Shown here piece by piece: positions 46,942-55,608 of a DNA stretch of 64,000 bases. Position 1 is the first letter of the stretch. Every line of letters begins with the position of its first letter. The position numbers and the translations under genes were made by a program. This stretch comes from Streptomyces tibetensis (GTDB lineage Bacteria > Actinomycetota > Actinomycetes > Streptomycetales > Streptomycetaceae). The notes below the pieces were generated by a model. The model was not told the origin of the DNA. It made no database searches and worked only from the letters and a program-made list of their open reading frames with translations. Location of the stretch: positions 124,001 to 188,000 of the forward strand of contig NZ_SZVW01000001.1 of assembly GCF_007655005.1 (NCBI RefSeq). Direction: 5' to 3'.

Positions 46942-47715
46942 TCAGCCGCCGTAGCGCCGGTGGCGGGCGGCGTAGTCGCGCATGGCCCGCAGGAAGTCCA
47001 CCTTGCGGAACGCCGGCCAGAACACGTCACAGAAGTAGTACTCCGAGTGGGCGGTCTGCCAGAGCATGAATCCGGACAGTCGCTGCTCGCCACTGGTGCG
47101 GATCACCAGGTCGGGGTCGGGCTGGTGGCTCGTGTAGAGGTGACGCCCGATCATGTCGATGTCGACGGCCTCGGCGAGCGCCTCCATCGAGGTGCCCTTC
47201 TCCTGGGCGTCGAGCAGCATCGACCGCACCGCGTCGGCGATCTCCTGGCGGCCGCCGTAGCCGATGGCGACGTTGACCACTATTCCGTCGACGTGCGCCG
47301 TGGTCTCCTCGGCCTCCTTGAGGATGGTCTGCATCCCCGAGGGCAGCAGGTCGGGCGTGCCGACGTGGTGCACGCGCCAGCGGCCGTCGGCGGCCAGGGT
47401 GCGCACGACGTCCTCGATGATGCCGAGCAGGGGGACGAGCTCTTCCTGCGGGCGGTCGAAGTTGTCCGTGGACAGGAGCCAGAGGGTGACGACCTCGACG
47501 TCGGTCTCACTGCACCAGCCGAGGAACTCCTCGATCTTCCCGGCCCCGGCCCGGTGGCCGTCGACGGTGCTGGAACCGGCGGCCTTCGCCCAGCGGCGGT
47601 TGCCGTCCATGATGACGCCGATGTGCTTGGGCACCTGAGCGTGGTCCAGGTGACCTTCCACCCGGCGTGCGTACAGCCTGACCAGCAGGCCACGCAGCTT
47701 GTCGCGCAGGTTCAC
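46942..47715 (-). CDS. uppS: Cis-prenyl (isoprenyl) diphosphate synthase, UppS family
   Basis: A 257-residue cis-prenyltransferase that extends farnesyl diphosphate with IPP to polyprenyl diphosphate for cell-wall lipid carriers. Signatures: HIGVIMDGNRRWAKA (catalytic Asp), TLWLLSTDNFDRP, and the C-terminal LVIRTSGEQRLSGFMLWQTAHSEYYF. Streptomycetes carry two such genes, and the chain length made by this one cannot be told. The ATG at 47715 gives the normal length. Confidence 0.93.
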   Translation of the reverse strand: MNLRDKLRGLLVRLYARRVEGHLDHAQVPKHIGVIMDGNRRWAKAAGSSTVDGHRAGAGKIEEFLGWCSETDVEVVTLWLLSTDNFDRPQEELVPLLGIIEDVVRTLAADGRWRVHHVGTPDLLPSGMQTILKEAEETTAHVDGIVVNVAIGYGGRQEIADAVRSMLLDAQEKGTSMEALAEAVDIDMIGRHLYTSHQPDPDLVIRTSGEQRLSGFMLWQTAHSEYYFCDVFWPAFRKVDFLRAMRDYAARHRRYGG

Positions 47716-47900
47716 GTGATTGTCAGCCCCTCCGTACGGATCGGACAGGCCGCGGCGTGCGGCCCGGTCGTGGCCGCGGGCGGTCCCTGCCCGTATGGCA
47801 GTCCCCGGAGGCGAAGCCTACCCTCGCCGCGGCCGTGGGCCGCCAACGGGGGCGGAACGAAGGGTTCCGGCCGATGGTTCGAGCCGCCCCGCGGGCCAAG

Positions 47901-47941
47901 AAAAAACGGGCCGGTCCGTGGGGGGGAGACGGACCGGCCCG
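47901..47941 (-). terminator. Intrinsic terminator with U-tract, orphan
   Basis: On the minus strand CGGGCCGGTCCGT pairs exactly with ACGGACCGGCCCG (13 bp) around a C-rich 9-nt loop and is followed directly by six T's. This is a classical rho-independent form, rare in this genome. It sits about 185 bp upstream of the uppS start, pointing toward uppS. Confidence 0.9.
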
Positions 47942-48346
47942 AGGGGGGGTTTCCACCATAACCCTTCGTGAGTGCTGCTGCGTGCATCGGCGGGCCACAA
48001 CTACTCTCCGGAGCCACCCGGCGACGCGGCGACGCATACGGAGCCCCGCGTTCAGGGCTCGCCTCTGGCCGAAACTTGGCGCATGAGCTGGGGAATCAGG
48101 CGATCCGCGGCCGGAAACCGGAGGATTTGGCGCACCTTGGGGCCCACTCGGGTGACTTGTCCCGACATCCTCCCGACGGGTGACGCACATGTGAACGCCC
48201 GCTTGACCCGGGAACGGCCTCGCCTCGCATGCGTGCGGCCCGCCCGCCGATGCTTTGCCCGCGGGACGCCGATGCCGTGCGGCTCGACGGGTGGACCCTG
48301 GCACCGCGCAGCCCCCTCCACTGCGCGGTACCGCCCGCGCAGCTTT

Positions 48347-48383
48347 GCTCACGCGAATTACCCTCGCTCGAATTTACGTGAGC
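48347..48383. promoter_or_regulatory. 37-bp inverted repeat, operator candidate
   Basis: GCTCACGCGAATT (48347-48359) and AATTTACGTGAGC (48371-48383) are complementary at 11 of 13 positions with an 11-bp spacer, in an AT-richer patch. The dyad spans about three helical turns, typical of a dimer-of-dimers repressor site. Confidence 0.6.
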
Positions 48384-48586
48384 GGCGGGTCGGAGGCGAG
48401 CTGCGGGCGATAACGATGTGAAAACCCTCGTCGGATGATGCGCAAGTGCGGTGAGTGGGAGGGGTGACGCGGGGCCGCAGGCCGGCGCCCGCCGCAGGAG
48501 TACGCGGCCCAGCACCGCGGGCGGGGGGGGCGGATCAATCGAGGCCTTGAGGTGCGGGCTCGGCGCTGAACCCCCGGCCCCCCGGA

Positions 48587-48663
48587 CGATCCAGGGCGGG
48601 CAATCCAGGACGGGCAATCCAGGACGGGCAATCCAGGACGGGAGGACGGGCGATCTAGGACGG
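48587..48663. repeat. 14-bp tandem repeats upstream of the AlkZ-like gene
   Basis: The unit CAATCCAGGACGGG is at 48601, 48615 and 48629, with variant copies at 48587 and 48651 and an 8-bp partial at 48643. The array ends 33 bp before the start codon. Confidence 0.9.
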
Positions 48664-48695
48664 AAACTGTCCTCATTGCCGTCTAACGTCGTTTC

Positions 48696-49895
48696 ATGAC
48701 GACGACCGTGAGGATCACGTGGGACGCGGCGAGCGCACGTCGGGCGCGTCGGCAGTTCCTGACCGGGCCGACCACGACCGGGACGCCGGTCGCCGAGGTG
48801 GTGGGCGCGATGCTGGGGGCGCATGCGCAGGTGCTCTCCGCGGCCGAACTGTCGGTGGGGATGCGGACGGACGCGGCGACACGGGCGGACGTACGGGCCG
48901 CGCTCTGGGACGACCGGACCCTGATCAAGACGTACGGCCCACGCGGCACGGTCCACCTTCTCCCCGCCCGTGAACTCCCCCTCTTCTCGGCGGCGCTGAG
49001 CGCGGTACCGACCGGGCCGAGCCCGTTCCCGCCCGATGTACGGCTCACCGAGGAGCAGGCGGGCCAGGTCGTGACGGCGATCGGTGACGCGCTCGACGGC
49101 AGGTTCCTGACCCTCGACGAGCTGTCCGAGGAGGTCGTCACCCGCACGGGCCCCTGGGCCGGTGACCGCGTGATGCCGGCGTTCCAGGACCTGTGGCCGC
49201 GCTGGCGCCAGGTGATGCACCGGGCCGGCTGGGCGGGCGCGCTGTGCTTCGGCCCGAACCGGGGGCGCAAGGCGACGTACACCCGTCCGCTGCCCGGGGG
49301 CCCGGGCAAGGCGACGTACACCCGTCCGCTGCCCGGGGGCCCGGAGGCGGGCCCGGGGGGCGCACTGGCTGCCTTCGTCCACCGCTATCTGCACACGTAC
49401 GGCCCGGCCACGCCGCAGCACTTCGCGCGGTGGCTGGCGGCGCCGTCCGGCTGGGCCACGGCACTGTTCGGCGAGTTGGCCGCAGCGGGCCGTATCGAGG
49501 AGGTCCTGTTCGAGGGAACACCGGCATGGGTGGCGGCGGGCGACACCGACTTCCCGCAGGGCCCGCCGCGGGGTGTGCGGCTGCTCCCCTACTTCGACGC
49601 GTACGTCATCGCCGGGCAGCCCCGCGAGCGGCTGTTCCCCGGGGCGGCGTACGAGCGCGCCCTCGGGGGCGGCCAGGCGGGCAACTACCCGGTGCTGCTC
49701 GTCGACGGTGTCGTGGCGGGGGTCTGGCACCAGCGTCGCCGGGGCCGTCGTACGACCGTCACGGTCGAGCCGCTCGTCCGGCTGACGGCACGGCAGGAAC
49801 GGGAGCTGGGCGAGCAGGTGGAGCGGGCGGGTGAGGTGCTGGAGGCGACGCCGGAGCTGGTGGTGGGAGAGGTGACGGTGGGTCCGCACGCGTGA
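48696..49895 (+). CDS. Winged-helix DNA-binding protein, AlkZ-like
   Basis: A 399-residue protein of the winged-helix HTH_42/AlkZ family, some members of which are DNA glycosylases that unhook crosslinks or remove alkylated bases. Family marks: RRQFLTG near the start, ALWDDRTLIKTYGPRGTVHLLPARE, HRAGWAGALCFGPNRGR, HTYGPATPQHFARWL, VRLLPYFDAYVIAGQPRERLFPG and VVAGVWHQRRRGRRTTVTVEP. It carries an in-frame duplication (KATYTRPLPGGP twice, about residues 192-217). Whether it acts in DNA repair cannot be told. Confidence 0.85.
   Translation: MTTTVRITWDAASARRARRQFLTGPTTTGTPVAEVVGAMLGAHAQVLSAAELSVGMRTDAATRADVRAALWDDRTLIKTYGPRGTVHLLPARELPLFSAALSAVPTGPSPFPPDVRLTEEQAGQVVTAIGDALDGRFLTLDELSEEVVTRTGPWAGDRVMPAFQDLWPRWRQVMHRAGWAGALCFGPNRGRKATYTRPLPGGPGKATYTRPLPGGPEAGPGGALAAFVHRYLHTYGPATPQHFARWLAAPSGWATALFGELAAAGRIEEVLFEGTPAWVAAGDTDFPQGPPRGVRLLPYFDAYVIAGQPRERLFPGAAYERALGGGQAGNYPVLLVDGVVAGVWHQRRRGRRTTVTVEPLVRLTARQERELGEQVERAGEVLEATPELVVGEVTVGPHA
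49269..49346 (+). repeat. 39-bp in-frame tandem duplication in the AlkZ-like gene
   Basis: AAGGCGACGTACACCCGTCC plus CGCTGCCCGGGGGCCCGG occurs twice in succession. It adds 13 residues to a loop that is single-copy in the usual family pattern (FGPxxG followed by a TFVRP-like strand). Confidence 0.85.
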
Positions 49896-49912
49896 CGACG
49901 CGGTCCGCGGCG

Positions 49913-50092
49913 TCAGTCCGGCTTGCGGGCCTCGAAGAGGCGGCGACGTCAGTCCGACCTGCGGGCCTCGAAGAGGCGGCGACGTCAGTCCGGCCTGCGG
50001 GCCTCGAAGAGGCGGCGACGTCAGTCCGGCCTGCGGGCCTCGAAGAGGCGGCGACGTCAGTCCGGCCTGCGGGCCTCGAAGAGGTGGCGGGT
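49913..50092. repeat. Five 36-bp repeats running out of the methyltransferase 3' end
   Basis: Units start at 49913, 49949, 49985, 50021 and 50057. The last is the coding 3' end of the methyltransferase gene with its stop; the other four lie beyond the stop and differ at one or two bases. Each contains GCCTC-TTC-GAGGC (hairpin). Read on the minus strand each unit is 11 codons (RRRLFEARRPD) plus TGA. Confidence 0.95.
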
Positions 50093-50890
50093 GCTGTGGG
50101 CGACGAAGGGCCCCTCGGCCTGGATGCGCTCGTGCAGTTTCCGGAGTTGTGGCTCGTACGCCTCGACGGTGAAGCCGGGGACCATCCAGACCACCTTGCG
50201 CAGGAAGTGCACGACGGCGCCGATGTCGTGGAACTCCATGCGCAGCCGCTCCGCCCGCAGACCGACGACATCGAGCCCGGCGGCTTCGGCGTCGGCCCGC
50301 TCACGGTCGGGGTGGCGGGCACTGCGCACATCGTCCGGCTGGGGCCCGAGGAAGTACTCGACGAGTTCGAAGACGCTGCGCGGGCCGACGTGCTGGGCGA
50401 AGTACGTCCCGCCGGGCCGCAGGACGCGGGCGATCTCGTCCCAGTGCGGGCGGACGGGATGCCGGCTGACGACCAGGTCGAAGGCACCGTCGGCGAAGGG
50501 CAGCGGGTCGTCCTCGGCAACGGCGACGACGCCGACGCCGCGCGGACGGAGCAGGGCGGTGGCCTTGGCGACGTTGGGGGGCCAGCCTTCGGTGGCGAGG
50601 GTCAGGAGGGGCGGCTTCGAGGCGGGATCCGTGTCGGCCTGGCCCGCGACAGTGTCGGCGACCCTGGCGAGGGCGAAGTCCAGCACCTCTCCTCCCCCGG
50701 TCTGCACGTCGAGTACCGCACTCGCCCGGCCGAGCCGCTCGGACATCGACACGGCGTATCCCCAGGAGGGACGTGCTTCCGTCGCCCGCCCTTCGAACCA
50801 GGAGAAGTCCCATCCCTCGGTGGGGACGGAGGATCCTTCGGCGAGGAGGTCTTCGAAGGTGGCGGGATGCGGGTTCCGGTGCTCTGCCAT
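50057..50890 (-). CDS. SAM-dependent methyltransferase (class I)
   Basis: A 277-residue cytosolic methyltransferase. SAM motif I is ASAVLDVQTGGGEVLDFAL (a Gly-rich variant), followed by DGAFDLVVSRHPV and IARVLRPGGTYFAQHVGP; a C-terminal helical region follows. The substrate is unknown. The ATG at 50890 begins the family homology; the longer frame to 51172 is a shadow of the acetyltransferase gene. The terminal 11 codons are the first unit of the 36-bp array. Confidence 0.87.
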   Translation of the reverse strand: MAEHRNPHPATFEDLLAEGSSVPTEGWDFSWFEGRATEARPSWGYAVSMSERLGRASAVLDVQTGGGEVLDFALARVADTVAGQADTDPASKPPLLTLATEGWPPNVAKATALLRPRGVGVVAVAEDDPLPFADGAFDLVVSRHPVRPHWDEIARVLRPGGTYFAQHVGPRSVFELVEYFLGPQPDDVRSARHPDRERADAEAAGLDVVGLRAERLRMEFHDIGAVVHFLRKVVWMVPGFTVEAYEPQLRKLHERIQAEGPFVAHSTRHLFEARRPD

Positions 50891-50937
50891 GGAGGGATCG
50901 TGGCAGGGGGCGGACGGGGACGTCACGCGATTTCCGC

Positions 50938-51399
50938 TCATGCGAGGACGAGCATGACGTGCTCGTCGTCGCCGTGCCGGACGGTGCCGGTCCGCTGGAA
51001 GCCGTGCTTCTCGAGGAGGCGTACGGAGCCGGTGTTGTCGCCGGCGGGGTCGGCGTGCAGGGGCCGGTTCCGCTCCCGCTCCAGAAAGAGGGCGAGGGCC
51101 CGGCTGCCGATGCCGCGGCCCCAGTACGGGCGTCCGAGCCAGTATCCGAGGAAGCGGCGGTCCGCGGCCCACCAGGCGACGACGCTGCCGGCGACTTCGC
51201 CGTCAACGGTCACGGCCTGCACGAAGACGGTGTCGTCCTCAAGGACCTTGGTCTTCCAGTGCCGCAGGAACGCCTCGCGCGGCCGAGGGGTGAACCTCGA
51301 CCGCCGAACGGCTTCCGGATCGTGCTCGTACGCGAGGAAGAACTCGAGGTCGGCTTCCACCACGTCTCGCAGACGCACGTCCATGTCGTCATCGCTCAT
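50938..51399 (-). CDS. GNAT-family N-acetyltransferase
   Basis: A 153-residue acetyltransferase of the RimJ/RimL-like class: VRLRDVVEADLEFFLAYEHDPEA, GEVAGSVVAWW, acetyl-CoA loop LGRPYWGRGIGSRALALFLERE and RLLEKHGFQRTGTV. The acceptor is unknown. It lies in the same direction as the methyltransferase, 47 bp upstream of it. Confidence 0.9.
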   Translation of the reverse strand: MSDDDMDVRLRDVVEADLEFFLAYEHDPEAVRRSRFTPRPREAFLRHWKTKVLEDDTVFVQAVTVDGEVAGSVVAWWAADRRFLGYWLGRPYWGRGIGSRALALFLERERNRPLHADPAGDNTGSVRLLEKHGFQRTGTVRHGDDEHVMLVLA

Positions 51400-51499
51400 G
51401 CCCGGAGTGTGGCAGCGACCACTGACAACGGGCATGGGCATAGACCTGGACTTGCAGCCTGGGGCGCCTGGGCTCTGGACGAGGCCCAGGCCCGGGTCC

Positions 51500-52378
51500 T
51501 CAGGGGACGAGGGGCCGCACTTCTTCGGCCGTGAACCGCACGAACCCCTCCGGGTCGGGCTCGTCCGCGGTCGGCTGGAGCACGACGCTGTCGGCGCCGG
51601 CCTCGACCAGCCGCTCGACGGCATCGGCCACGGCCTTGGCGTCTCCGGCGACCCCGAGGTCCGGCACGGATGTGAGCCCCTCGGCGACGAGTTCAGCACG
51701 CAGGCGGGCGCCGGCGTCGGGCCCGGTGGCGGTGAGCAGGTAGACGACCAGGGGGTGGGGCCCGGCCTCACGGCCGGCCGCCGCGCGCCCCTCCTCGACG
51801 AGCTGCCGTGCTCGGCGGACACCGTCGGCGTTTGTGGCGGCGGTGAGGAGAGTGCCGTCGGCGGCCTCTCCGCTGAGCCGCAGCGACCGCGGCCCGGTGG
51901 CCCCGGCCAGGACCCCGCTCCGCGAGCCGTGCGGTGGCCAGTCGAGGGCGACGTCGTCCAGCTTGACGTACCGTCCGTCGACGGTGACGCGCTCGCCGCC
52001 CAACAGGGCTCGGAGCGCGAGGAGATGCTCCCGCAACAGGGTGAGGGGCGACTCGGCCCGGGCGCCGACCTGCCCCATCCAGTCCTGCACACCGTGCCCC
52101 ACACCGAGGATCGTCCGCCCGGGGAACATCCGGTGCAGCGAGGCGGCCTCCATGGCGGTGATGGTCACGTTCCGCAAGGGCACGGGCAACAGCCCGACCC
52201 CGACCCGCACCCGCTCGGTCCACGCGAGAGCGGCTGCGGCGGTGGAGATCCCGCCTTCTCTGAAGCAGTCTTCCCAGAGCCAGAGCTCTTCGAGCCCGGC
52301 CCCCTCAGCAACGTCACAAACGGCCCGAAGCCGCTCGGGGGCCAACTGGGGGCGGAAAACTGCGCCTAGGGGGGTCAC
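51500..52378 (-). CDS. LLM-class flavin-dependent oxidoreductase
   Basis: A 292-residue luciferase-like (F420- or FMN-dependent) oxidoreductase: GLEELWLWEDCFREGGISTAAAAL, VGVGLLPVPLRNVTITAMEAASLHRMFPGRTILGVGHG, SGVLAGATGPRSLRLSGEAADG. The short loop and GVGHGV suggest the F420-dependent subgroup. The GTG at 52378 is chosen because homology starts with TPLGAVFRPQLAPERL; longer frames run into non-coding sequence. Confidence 0.88.
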   Translation of the reverse strand: MTPLGAVFRPQLAPERLRAVCDVAEGAGLEELWLWEDCFREGGISTAAAALAWTERVRVGVGLLPVPLRNVTITAMEAASLHRMFPGRTILGVGHGVQDWMGQVGARAESPLTLLREHLLALRALLGGERVTVDGRYVKLDDVALDWPPHGSRSGVLAGATGPRSLRLSGEAADGTLLTAATNADGVRRARQLVEEGRAAAGREAGPHPLVVYLLTATGPDAGARLRAELVAEGLTSVPDLGVAGDAKAVADAVERLVEAGADSVVLQPTADEPDPEGFVRFTAEEVRPLVP

Positions 52379-52478
52379 GGGAGGCTTCCTACCCAGGATC
52401 GGGCACGCCGGGCAACAGCTTTTAAGCACTGTTGCGTAGCCTCCGCGAAGCAATCTCGGCTGGTCTGGGGGACGCGTG

Positions 52479-53138
52479 TCAGCTAGGCACACGTACTCCA
52501 GCACGACGGGCGAGCTCCAGTGCTTCGGGAGAAGCGACCCACCCGTCGGTAGGGGCATGTGAATCGGCAAGCTGGTAGAGCAGGAACAGACGCTTGGGGC
52601 CGGGTACCGCGATGACTCCGGCGAATCGTGGATCACCGGCGAACCAGATCTCCGCTACCTGAGCGGTCTTCTCGCTTCCATAGCCCCGCCCGAGACGACG
52701 ACGCCACCAGGCAGATCGTGCATGGCCGTGCAGGATGACGTGGACGACATCGTCAGACTGATCGGGGTTGGGAAACGCCAGCCAGACGTCGCCGAGCTTA
52801 GCTCCCGGGATCTGCCCGATTCCGCTCGCCGGCGTCTTGTGCGTCCGCCAGGAATACACCTTCAGGAGGCGGCGCGTCTGCGCAGCCGCAACAAGGTACT
52901 GACGCTGCAGAAATGATCGATAAAGGGCGTACACAGCCACCGGGAGCATGACCCACATCGACCACCGTCCCGCGAGAATCATGAGGACGAAGCCGCCGAC
53001 ACAAACCGCGGGCCATAGAACCTGGCCGGCAACGGCTGAGGTGAACAGCTTCTTCCACGCACTCTGTGTGGCTGAATGTTCCCAGGCCACAGCTGAGCTT
53101 GTGGGGTGATGCACGGTGTCCATTTCATGCCTCGCCAT
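52479..53138 (-). CDS. Hypothetical membrane protein, last gene of a WXG operon
   Basis: A 219-residue protein with two close hydrophobic segments (VLWPAVCVGGFVLMILAG; MWVMLPVAVYALYRSF) near residues 45-85 and a soluble C-terminal part (GDVWLAFPNPDQSDDVVHVILHGHARSAWW; EIWFAGDPRFAGVIAVPGP). No family recognised. Its start lies 14 nt inside the preceding gene, so it is coupled to the WXG-protein operon; it may help assemble or export those proteins. Confidence 0.8.
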   Translation of the reverse strand: MARHEMDTVHHPTSSAVAWEHSATQSAWKKLFTSAVAGQVLWPAVCVGGFVLMILAGRWSMWVMLPVAVYALYRSFLQRQYLVAAAQTRRLLKVYSWRTHKTPASGIGQIPGAKLGDVWLAFPNPDQSDDVVHVILHGHARSAWWRRRLGRGYGSEKTAQVAEIWFAGDPRFAGVIAVPGPKRLFLLYQLADSHAPTDGWVASPEALELARRAGVRVPS

Positions 53139-53790
53139 GATCCATCGGCAACGGGTTCTCAAAGGTGACCATGCGGGCCGTTTCCCGGAGTAGGTTCCGA
53201 TAGTGGTCCGAACGGTGAACGGCAGTCGTCGACAGCGTCAGGATGGCCAGTTTGCGGGCATCCGGGAACGGCACATAGGCGACAACCTGGAGCAATTCCT
53301 GCCGCGTACGCCCGACCTGAGGGCTGCTACAGGTTTCGACGAGCGACGCAGGACCGCACGGCAGCTCGAGGGTCTCCACATGACTGGCGTCTGCCATGGC
53401 CGCTGCAGCACGAGCAGCCATCACGCCACGTGGCGCCCAGGACGCCTCCTGCCATCCGATGGTGAACAGCGACAGCAGGAGACCTCCGTCTCCCTCGTCG
53501 TCACGATGTGCCCCCACGGCACAATGGATGACACCGCTGTAAGCCAGCATCTGGGTCAAACGCCGGACTGGTGCCAACAACTCCAAGAAGCGTTGGGTGT
53601 TCTCGGGACCAGTCAGCATCGTGGCAAGCGCCTCGAGTGAGCGCTCCTGGCGCTCAGTGCCAGCCGGCCCTTCCTCCACTGCAGCGAAGCCTGGGAGTGG
53701 TACCGGCATGAAGCCCGCAGGCAGCGCGAACCAGATGTCCGCGCCCGGCATCCTGGCAGACGGATCGATGACGAAGGTGTCCGAGCTCAT
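53125..53790 (-). CDS. Hypothetical protein of the WXG operon
   Basis: A 221-residue soluble protein: IDPSARMPGADIWFALPAGFMPVPLPG at the start, a central ILHCAVG-type strand region and a C-terminal YVPFPDARKLAILTLSTTAVHRSDHYRNLLRETARMVTF. It resembles the small ESX-associated, EspG-like or secretion-helper proteins only in context; no family is recognised. The start overlaps the stop of the WXG protein gene (ATGA). Confidence 0.78.
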   Translation of the reverse strand: MSSDTFVIDPSARMPGADIWFALPAGFMPVPLPGFAAVEEGPAGTERQERSLEALATMLTGPENTQRFLELLAPVRRLTQMLAYSGVIHCAVGAHRDDEGDGGLLLSLFTIGWQEASWAPRGVMAARAAAAMADASHVETLELPCGPASLVETCSSPQVGRTRQELLQVVAYVPFPDARKLAILTLSTTAVHRSDHYRNLLRETARMVTFENPLPMDHGEA

Positions 53791-55163
53791 GAAGCGGCAG
53801 CCACTCCCCTGAACAGGTACTTGAGCACGCCGGCTGTCGCCGCCCCATCGATCACGCCGGTCCTGACTCCGTCCAGCGTGCCCGTCACGGCCTTGGCTCC
53901 GTCAGAGTCCAGACTGTCGTAGAGACTGCCCGCAATCCCGTACGTGGCTGTGCCGGCTCCCAACCACGTCGCCCCCGCCTCCACCTTCGGCAGCACCTGG
54001 TCGGTGCTCGCGCCGAAAACGCGTGATCGCTCCAACACGCTCGGCGCCTCGGAGATGGCTACGGCCTCCTCGCGGATCGAAGCACCAACAGCGGCGGCCT
54101 TCTGCCCGAGAGTCAGGGCCTCATCCGCAGTACGAGCTGCGGCGCTCAACGCCTCCGGCGCCTTCATCAAGCCCTTGGTCACAGCCCCAAGCCCGGGCAC
54201 AATACCCAGTACGTCCCCGGCGACCGAGATCGCATTGCTCCAGAAGTCCAAGTCGAGTTCGCCGTTCCTGATGCCGTCGCTCAGGGAGGCCCACACTTCG
54301 TCGTCCTGCAAGCGGAGAGTGAGGGCCGTCCCGCTCAGCAGTCCAGCGCCCAGCAGCAGGAGTGGCACCGCGAGCGGGCCCGTGGCGAACAACGCGATCA
54401 CTCCCAGGATCGCCGCAATACCACTGAGGATGTCCGGCAGGTTGTCGCCTAGCCAATCCGTGAACTTGTCCCACGCACCAGGTTCATGCGGAGCCAGTTT
54501 CGCCGTGGCGTCGCCGATTTTTCCCGCGCGGTACCGGGCCCTCTGCTCATGCTCCTCGGCGAGCTTCTTCGCCTGACCGATGATCTTGTCGAGGTCGGCC
54601 TGGGCCTCCTCCACCGCGGTAATCGCGTGGGTGAGTGTCTTCTGGGCGTCATCGTGGCGGGCGCCCTTCTTGTCCAGGTCGGGGGCCTTCTCCGCCTTGC
54701 TCGCACGGCCCTTCGCCGCGTCCAGAGCTGCCTGGGCGTCCTTTGCGTCCTTTTCCAGGCGTTTGGCGCGACGCTGGAAGTCCTCGAGTTCTCCCTCCCA
54801 GCGATCCAACTGCCTGGAGGCCTTACGGATCGAGTGCGCGGCGTTCTTGAGGTTCAGGGGCAGCGTCCCGCCGTCCAGCTCCTCACGAAAGGCGACAGCG
54901 GCATCACCCTTCCAGTAACTGCCGTCCATCAACTTGGTGACCAGGTCGTGGCTTTCCTCCAGGACCTTGGCACAGTCCACGAGTTTCTTACGCAGCTCAC
55001 GGACGGTGTGCGGGCTGCCCGGTGTGGGGTTGAAGCCCAGGTGCGCGTAGTCGGGGTTCGCAACGTGGCGGCCTGATTGGAGTCCTTGCGGCTTGTCAAG
55101 ATCCGTGGTGTACCGCGGGCCGGCAGCAGTGCCCGGACCGCCGGAACCAGAGGTGTAGGTCAT
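53787..55163 (-). CDS. WXG-domain protein with membrane-active C-terminal half
   Basis: A 458-residue protein. The N-terminal part has a helical hairpin with a true WxG motif (SYWKGDAAVAF, Trp84). A long coiled coil follows (about 100-215), then two hydrophobic blocks (SGIAAILGVIALFATGPLAVPLLLLGAGLL near 250; ISVAGDVLGIVPGLGAVTKGLM near 315). The layout is that of LXG/WXG-fused type VII substrates. No known catalytic toxin domain is seen. Its ATG overlaps nothing upstream but its stop is fused to the next gene. Confidence 0.83.
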   Translation of the reverse strand: MTYTSGSGGPGTAAGPRYTTDLDKPQGLQSGRHVANPDYAHLGFNPTPGSPHTVRELRKKLVDCAKVLEESHDLVTKLMDGSYWKGDAAVAFREELDGGTLPLNLKNAAHSIRKASRQLDRWEGELEDFQRRAKRLEKDAKDAQAALDAAKGRASKAEKAPDLDKKGARHDDAQKTLTHAITAVEEAQADLDKIIGQAKKLAEEHEQRARYRAGKIGDATAKLAPHEPGAWDKFTDWLGDNLPDILSGIAAILGVIALFATGPLAVPLLLLGAGLLSGTALTLRLQDDEVWASLSDGIRNGELDLDFWSNAISVAGDVLGIVPGLGAVTKGLMKAPEALSAAARTADEALTLGQKAAAVGASIREEAVAISEAPSVLERSRVFGASTDQVLPKVEAGATWLGAGTATYGIAGSLYDSLDSDGAKAVTGTLDGVRTGVIDGAATAGVLKYLFRGVAAAS

Positions 55164-55483
55164 GTGGAACCCGCCGACCCCGCCTTGCCGTGCCGGGCCT
55201 TCTTCAGCGCCTCTTCCAGCGCCTTGTCGACCTCGTTGTAGCTGTCCTTGCTCTGCCCGATGATCTTGGCAAGGTCCTCGGTCTGCTCACCGATCTGCTC
55301 GGTGCCGTACTTCCAGTCCTCCTGGAAGCTCTCGCACGCGGCGTCCAGGTCGTCCGTACCCAGTCCGGTCACCGAAGCGTCGCTCAGCGCCTTGTGCAGC
55401 CCCTTCAAGGAGCTGCCCGACTTCTTCAACAACTTCATGAAGTGCGCGAGCTCATCGTCGTCGACGGCCAGTCGCTCGGCCAT
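55160..55483 (-). CDS. WXG100/ESAT-6-like small protein
   Basis: A 107-residue helical protein with the size and pattern of WXG100 proteins: LAHFMKLLKKSGSSLKGLHKAL, a turn with WKYG (Trp57-Gly60, one residue longer than WxG), then a second helix ending in a Gly/Ser tail. Such proteins dimerise and are secreted by or guide type VII systems. It precedes the larger WXG protein by an ATGA overlap, as a probable partner. Confidence 0.84.
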   Translation of the reverse strand: MAERLAVDDDELAHFMKLLKKSGSSLKGLHKALSDASVTGLGTDDLDAACESFQEDWKYGTEQIGEQTEDLAKIIGQSKDSYNEVDKALEEALKKARHGKAGSAGST

Positions 55484-55608
55484 GCAGCCGCTTCCTCTCC
55501 ACGCTCCTGCCGCTTCCTCGAGTAAGTGACTCTAGCCGTTCCGCTTGTGTGCGGAGGGGCGGCCACCCGCACAGGGGGGCCGCTCGCGGGTCGGAGCTGT
55601 GGCTCGGT

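Larger units (their letters stand above)
47716..48695. other. Large divergent gap with orphan terminator, operator and repeats
   Basis: Almost 1 kb without a supported gene, between uppS (minus) and the AlkZ-like gene (plus). It holds a strong minus-strand intrinsic terminator (47901-47941), a 37-bp inverted repeat (48347-48383) and a 14-bp tandem array (48587-48663). The terminator has no annotated gene ahead of it, so a small RNA or short ORF on the minus strand is likely; a frame starting with ATG at 48037 (MRRRVAGWLRR) is one weak candidate. Confidence 0.5.

Noticed and set aside
48352..48699. Coding frames in the gap upstream of the AlkZ-like gene
   Set aside because: They are low-complexity translations of the repeat array without start signals or family match.
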